Source: WHSP01 sp040905505 (lineage in GTDB: Bacteria > Gemmatimonadota > Gemmatimonadetes > Longimicrobiales > Longimicrobiaceae). Taken from it: a stretch of 9,593 nucleotides of DNA. A program made the position numbers and the translations under genes. The DNA lies in NCBI GenBank assembly GCA_040905505.1, contig JBBDRL010000033.1, forward strand, positions 1 through 9,593, written 5' to 3'. The notes below the pieces were generated by a model. It was not told the origin of the DNA, made no database searches, and saw only the letters and a list, made by a program, of their open reading frames with translations. Of the stretch, positions 6,592 through 9,593 are shown piece after piece. Position 1 is the stretch's first letter; the number at the start of each line of letters is the position of its first letter.

Positions 6592-8100
6592 GTGGCTGAG
6601 CCGCCCGTGCTGCCGGAGCGGGCGGCGGGTGTCCTGCTGCACCCGACGTCGCTGCCCGGGCCGGGGGTCGGTGATCTCGGTCAGCCGGCAGCTCGGTTCA
6701 TCGACTGGCTCGCTTCGGCCGGTCAGCAGTTTTGGCAGATCCTTCCGCTCGTTCCGGTGGATGCCGGGGGCTCCCCCTACAACGGCCTCTCGGCGTTAGC
6801 GGGAAACCCTCTTCTCGTCTCACCGGACCTGCTCGTGGAACAGGGACTCGTCAGTCGGTCCGACGCCGAGCCTCCGGTCGACTGCCGCCGGGAGCGTGTG
6901 GACTTCCCATCGGTTCTGCGCTGGAAGGAAGAGCTCCTGCACTCCGCCTATCGTGCGTTCCGCGAGGGTGCGGCGCCGCAGCTCGCGGATCCGTTCGAGG
7001 CGTTCCGAACGGCCCACGGATCCTGGCTCCGCGACTATACCCTCTTCCGCGCCCTTCGGGCCGAGCACGGCGGCGCCTCCTGGCTGGAGTGGCCGGACGA
7101 CTTGATGCGCCGCACACCGCCGGCGCTCGAAGCGGCTGCCCGCCGGCTGGCGGATCAGGTCGAGCGGTTCGCGTTCCAGCAATTCCTCTTCTCGCGACAA
7201 CTCCAATCGCTTCGGCGCCACGCGCGCGATCGCGGCATCCGCATCATCGGCGACATCCCCATCTTCGTTGCGCATGACAGCGCGGACGTCTGGGCCAACC
7301 CCGACATTTTCGAGCTCGACGCGGACGGCGCCCCGACATCGGTCGCGGGCGTCCCACCCGACTACTTCAGCGCGACGGGGCAGCGCTGGGGGAACCCGCT
7401 CTATCGCTGGGACGTGCTCCGCCGCCGCGACTACGACTGGTGGGTCGCGCGGTTTCGCCGGACTCTGGAAATGGTCGACATCATCCGCGTCGATCATTTC
7501 CGCGGCTTCGAGGCTTACTGGGAGATACCGGCGAGCGAAGCAACGGCCGTCAACGGACGGTGGGTCGCTGGCCCTGGCGCCGAGTTCTTTCACCGCATCG
7601 AGGCGCAGCTCGGGCGGCTGCCGCTCATCGCCGAGGACCTCGGCCTCATCACTCCGGAGGTCGACGCACTGCGGGAAGCGCTCGGCTTCCCCGGCATGCG
7701 CGTGCTGCAGTTCGCGTTCGACGGAGACCCGAGCAACCCGCACCTACCTGCGAATTACACGACCGAGGCCGTTGCGTATACCGGGACGCATGACAACGAT
7801 ACTATACTGGGTTGGTGGTCGGAGGTCTCGGCGGCCGAGCGTCAGCGGGTGCGGCGGGCGATGGGCGTCGAGGACCCGGTCGCCTGGGACTTCATCGAAG
7901 CCGTCTTCGCGTCATCCGCCCGGCTAACCATCGCGCCCATGCAGGACCTGCTCGGGCTGGGCAGTGAGGCTCGGATGAACACGCCGGGTCGGACCGAGGA
8001 CAACTGGTCATGGCGCATCCCAGCCGGCGAGCCAGGCACGGAGGTGGCAGGAAGGCTGCTCGAGCTCGCCAGGCGCACCGGCCGGGCGCGAGACCGATGA
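6592..8100 (+). CDS. malQ: 4-alpha-glucanotransferase (amylomaltase)
   Basis: This 502-residue GH77 enzyme transfers alpha-1,4-glucan segments between malto-oligosaccharides and releases glucose, in the cytoplasm. The length is normal for the compact bacterial form. Recognisable segments are GVLLHPTSLPG (13-23), the SPYNGLSALAGNP loop (61-73), GDIPIFVAHDSADVW (220-234), nucleophile D301 in IRVDHFRGF, acid/base E348 in IAEDLG and D401 in GTHDNDT. The spacing of these three acids matches the well-studied Thermus enzyme closely. It begins 35 bases after the GH13 gene and is probably in the same operon. With TreS able to make maltose from trehalose, MalQ offers a route from maltose to longer chains that does not use maltose-1-phosphate. 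Confidence 0.96.
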   Translation: MAEPPVLPERAAGVLLHPTSLPGPGVGDLGQPAARFIDWLASAGQQFWQILPLVPVDAGGSPYNGLSALAGNPLLVSPDLLVEQGLVSRSDAEPPVDCRRERVDFPSVLRWKEELLHSAYRAFREGAAPQLADPFEAFRTAHGSWLRDYTLFRALRAEHGGASWLEWPDDLMRRTPPALEAAARRLADQVERFAFQQFLFSRQLQSLRRHARDRGIRIIGDIPIFVAHDSADVWANPDIFELDADGAPTSVAGVPPDYFSATGQRWGNPLYRWDVLRRRDYDWWVARFRRTLEMVDIIRVDHFRGFEAYWEIPASEATAVNGRWVAGPGAEFFHRIEAQLGRLPLIAEDLGLITPEVDALREALGFPGMRVLQFAFDGDPSNPHLPANYTTEAVAYTGTHDNDTILGWWSEVSAAERQRVRRAMGVEDPVAWDFIEAVFASSARLTIAPMQDLLGLGSEARMNTPGRTEDNWSWRIPAGEPGTEVAGRLLELARRTGRARDR

Positions 8101-8121
8101 GCCCCTGCAACCGAATCGAAA

Positions 8122-8142
8122 GGTGCGCGGTCGCCGCGCCCC
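8122..8142 (+). terminator. GC hairpin between malQ and the SDR gene, possible weak terminator
   Basis: A 6-base stem GCGCGG (8125-8130) pairs with CCGCGC (8134-8139) across a 3-base TCG loop, and can extend by two G-C pairs past one mismatch. It starts 22 bases after the malQ stop. No T-run follows, so intrinsic termination is uncertain. Its position fits an operon boundary or an attenuating or RNA-stabilising element. Confidence 0.35.
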
Positions 8143-8176
8143 CATCTCAAGCTACCGGCAAAGAGGCGGATCTTCG

Positions 8177-8884
8177 ATGAACGATCGAGTTGTGCTCGTA
8201 ACGGGTGGGGCGGGGAACCTGGGTCGTGCGGTGACGCGCGCGTTCCTCGAGGCCGGCGCTCGGGTGGCGGTGCCGTTCTACAAGACCGACCAACCGACGG
8301 CGCTCGACGCGCTCTCGAACGAATTCGGCGATCGGCTCCACACCTTCGCGCTCGATCTGACCACCGAACGCGGTGCCGAGCAGGCAGTTCGTCAGACCGT
8401 CGAATGGGGTGGGCAGCTCGGATCGCTGGTGCATCTCGTCGGAGGCTACGTCGGTGGCTACTCGTTGGCGGACACACCACTCGACGCCTGGACCCGAATG
8501 CTCGATCTCAATATGACGTCCTCCTTCCTCGCGAGCCGGTTTGCAGTACCGCGGCTGGTCGAGGCCGGTGGCGGTTCCCTCGTCTTCGTCGCCTCTCGTG
8601 CCGCGTTCGAGGATCGGAAGAACCGCGCGGCCTATTCGGCGGCGAAGGCGGGAGTGGTCGCGCTCGCGAAGGCGCTGGCGGAGGAGTACGCGGACAGCGG
8701 GATCCGGTCGAACGTCATCGTCCCGGACACCATCGATACGGAGGCCAATCGCCGTGCAAACCCGGACGAGGACTACTCCAGGTGGGTTCGACCCGAGGAG
8801 ATTGCCGAGATCATCGTCTTTCTCGCTTCCGCTCGATCGGCGCCCATCAACGGGGCGGCGCTCCCCGTCTACGGAGGTCCCTGA
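8177..8884 (+). CDS. Short-chain dehydrogenase/reductase (SDR), FabG-like
   Basis: This 235-residue classical SDR is a cytoplasmic NAD(P)-dependent oxidoreductase. It has the Rossmann glycine motif TGGAGNLG (9-16), D60 in the adenine-contacting position, N112, S140 and the catalytic YxxxK (Y153, K157). The usual NNAG stabilising motif is replaced by HLVG (86-89). The C-terminus ends in a short INGAALPVYGGP tail, so it is slightly shorter than typical FabG. ATG 8177 is preferred over ATG 8123 because it follows GAGGCGGA (8163-8170) at six bases and gives the standard MNDRVVLVTGG start; the longer form would add 18 residues running through the 8122-8142 hairpin. The substrate cannot be read from the sequence. 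Nothing ties it to glucan metabolism except position. Confidence 0.9.
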   Translation: MNDRVVLVTGGAGNLGRAVTRAFLEAGARVAVPFYKTDQPTALDALSNEFGDRLHTFALDLTTERGAEQAVRQTVEWGGQLGSLVHLVGGYVGGYSLADTPLDAWTRMLDLNMTSSFLASRFAVPRLVEAGGGSLVFVASRAAFEDRKNRAAYSAAKAGVVALAKALAEEYADSGIRSNVIVPDTIDTEANRRANPDEDYSRWVRPEEIAEIIVFLASARSAPINGAALPVYGGP

Positions 8885-9050
8885 CACCCGGCGGGCAGCG
8901 GGACGCGACGGCCAGGTGGAACACGAATTGCCACGCCGCTGAGCCGTGCACCCCGATCAGCAAGAGGTCGGGGGCGGCCGGTCCAGCGTCGAGAAGTCGC
9001 TCCGCCGGTTCATGCTGTTCCATCGTTCACCACATCGTGGAGAGGACGCC

Positions 9051-9560
9051 ATGAAAATCTCGTATCGCTGGATTGGATTACCGCTCGTGCTCGCGCTCGC
9101 CGCTTGCGGAGGTGATACCGCCGACACCGACCTGGTTCTCGACGATACCATCGAGGCCGAGCCAGGTGCCGAAACGGGCATGCCCGCCACGGAACCCGGC
9201 GGAATGGACGATATGGGGGCTGGGCAGACCGCTATGCTCGAACCGGTCGGCGACTCTGGCGCCGGTGGCGAGGCGACCATCACCGACCTGGGCGATCAGA
9301 CGCAGGTCATGGTACGCCTTACCGGCACTCCCGGAGACGGCGCGCATCCCGGCCACATTCACAGCGGCCGGTGCGACAACATCGGCGGGGTGGTGCAGCC
9401 GCTCGACGAGATCACGACGGACGCCACCGGCACCGGCACTATGACCGCGACGGTCGAGGTGGCCCCCATGACCGTCATGGACGGCCAGCACATCGTCGTG
9501 TATCACGGCGAGGGCGGCGCTCCCATGGCCTGCGCCAATATCCCCACGCACGCGATGTAG
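9051..9560 (+). CDS. Exported lipoprotein with CHRD / Cu-Zn-SOD-like domain
   Basis: This 169-residue predicted lipoprotein has a short basic N-terminus, a hydrophobic stretch and lipobox LAAC with lipidated C19. A flexible acidic linker rich in Asp, Glu, Gly, Met and Pro spans about 20-65. The C-terminal half (about 70-169) resembles CHRD or Cu/Zn superoxide dismutase-like beta-sandwiches: HPGHIHSGRC (99-108), the IGGVVQPLDEI segment, a GQHIVVYHGEGG segment and CANIP. C108 and C161 could form a disulfide. H102, H104 and H152 are the only domain histidines besides H99, H147 and H167, so a full SOD copper-zinc set is not evident. ATG 9051 is chosen over ATG 8946 because it follows GGAGAGGA (9039-9046) and puts the signal peptide at the start. 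The function is unknown; an envelope or periplasmic role is inferred. The 166 bases upstream show no clear promoter. Confidence 0.8.
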   Translation: MKISYRWIGLPLVLALAACGGDTADTDLVLDDTIEAEPGAETGMPATEPGGMDDMGAGQTAMLEPVGDSGAGGEATITDLGDQTQVMVRLTGTPGDGAHPGHIHSGRCDNIGGVVQPLDEITTDATGTGTMTATVEVAPMTVMDGQHIVVYHGEGGAPMACANIPTHAM

Positions 9561-9570
9561 GGGGCGGGAG

Positions 9571-9593
9571 GATTCAGGATTCAGGATTCAGGA
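9571..9593 (+). repeat. 7-base tandem repeat array, cut by the window end
   Basis: Three perfect GATTCAG units (9571-9577, 9578-9584, 9585-9591) plus GA of a fourth begin 10 bases after the lipoprotein stop. The heptamer differs from the one at 1740-1896, but the unit length and the position just after a stop codon match. The full length cannot be seen. Confidence 0.85.

Noticed and set aside
8946..9050. Upstream ATG start for the lipoprotein gene
   Set aside because: It would bury the signal peptide 35 residues into the protein; ATG 9051 has a ribosome site and a proper lipoprotein signal.

Overview
The window is GC-rich bacterial DNA with six convincing protein-coding genes, all on the + strand. 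Its core is an alpha-glucan/trehalose cluster: a fused trehalose synthase-maltokinase (1983-5276), a short GH13 amylase-family protein overlapping it by four bases (5273-6556), and a 4-alpha-glucanotransferase MalQ (6592-8100). No rRNA, tRNA, transposase, phage gene or CRISPR array was found.

Layout. Positions 1-401 hold no supportable gene, only a lower-GC patch and one GC-rich hairpin. A membrane-anchored phospholipase D / cardiolipin synthase-like gene (402-1718) follows. The 264-base gap 1719-1982 carries two facing arrays of a 7-base repeat. The glucan cluster runs to 8100 with almost no intergenic space and is the clearest operon. After a 76-base gap with a small hairpin comes a short-chain dehydrogenase/reductase (8177-8884). 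A 166-base gap follows, then a small exported lipoprotein with a CHRD/Cu-Zn-SOD-like C-terminal half (9051-9560). A second, different 7-base tandem array starts at 9571 and runs off the window end.

How the genes fit together. In the established TreS-Mak-GlgE route, TreS interconverts trehalose and maltose, Mak phosphorylates maltose to maltose-1-phosphate, and GlgE adds maltosyl units to alpha-glucan. The first two steps are one polypeptide here. The next gene is GH13 but lacks the N-terminal domains and some motifs of true GlgE, so it is probably a partner enzyme and not GlgE itself. MalQ can rearrange maltose and malto-oligosaccharides, which gives a second outlet for maltose. No glgE, glgB or glgP is in view.

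Organism. High GC, the TreS-Mak fusion and intergenic 7-base repeats fit several free-living or soil lineages; Gemmatimonadota is my best guess by impression only, and the sequence does not settle it.
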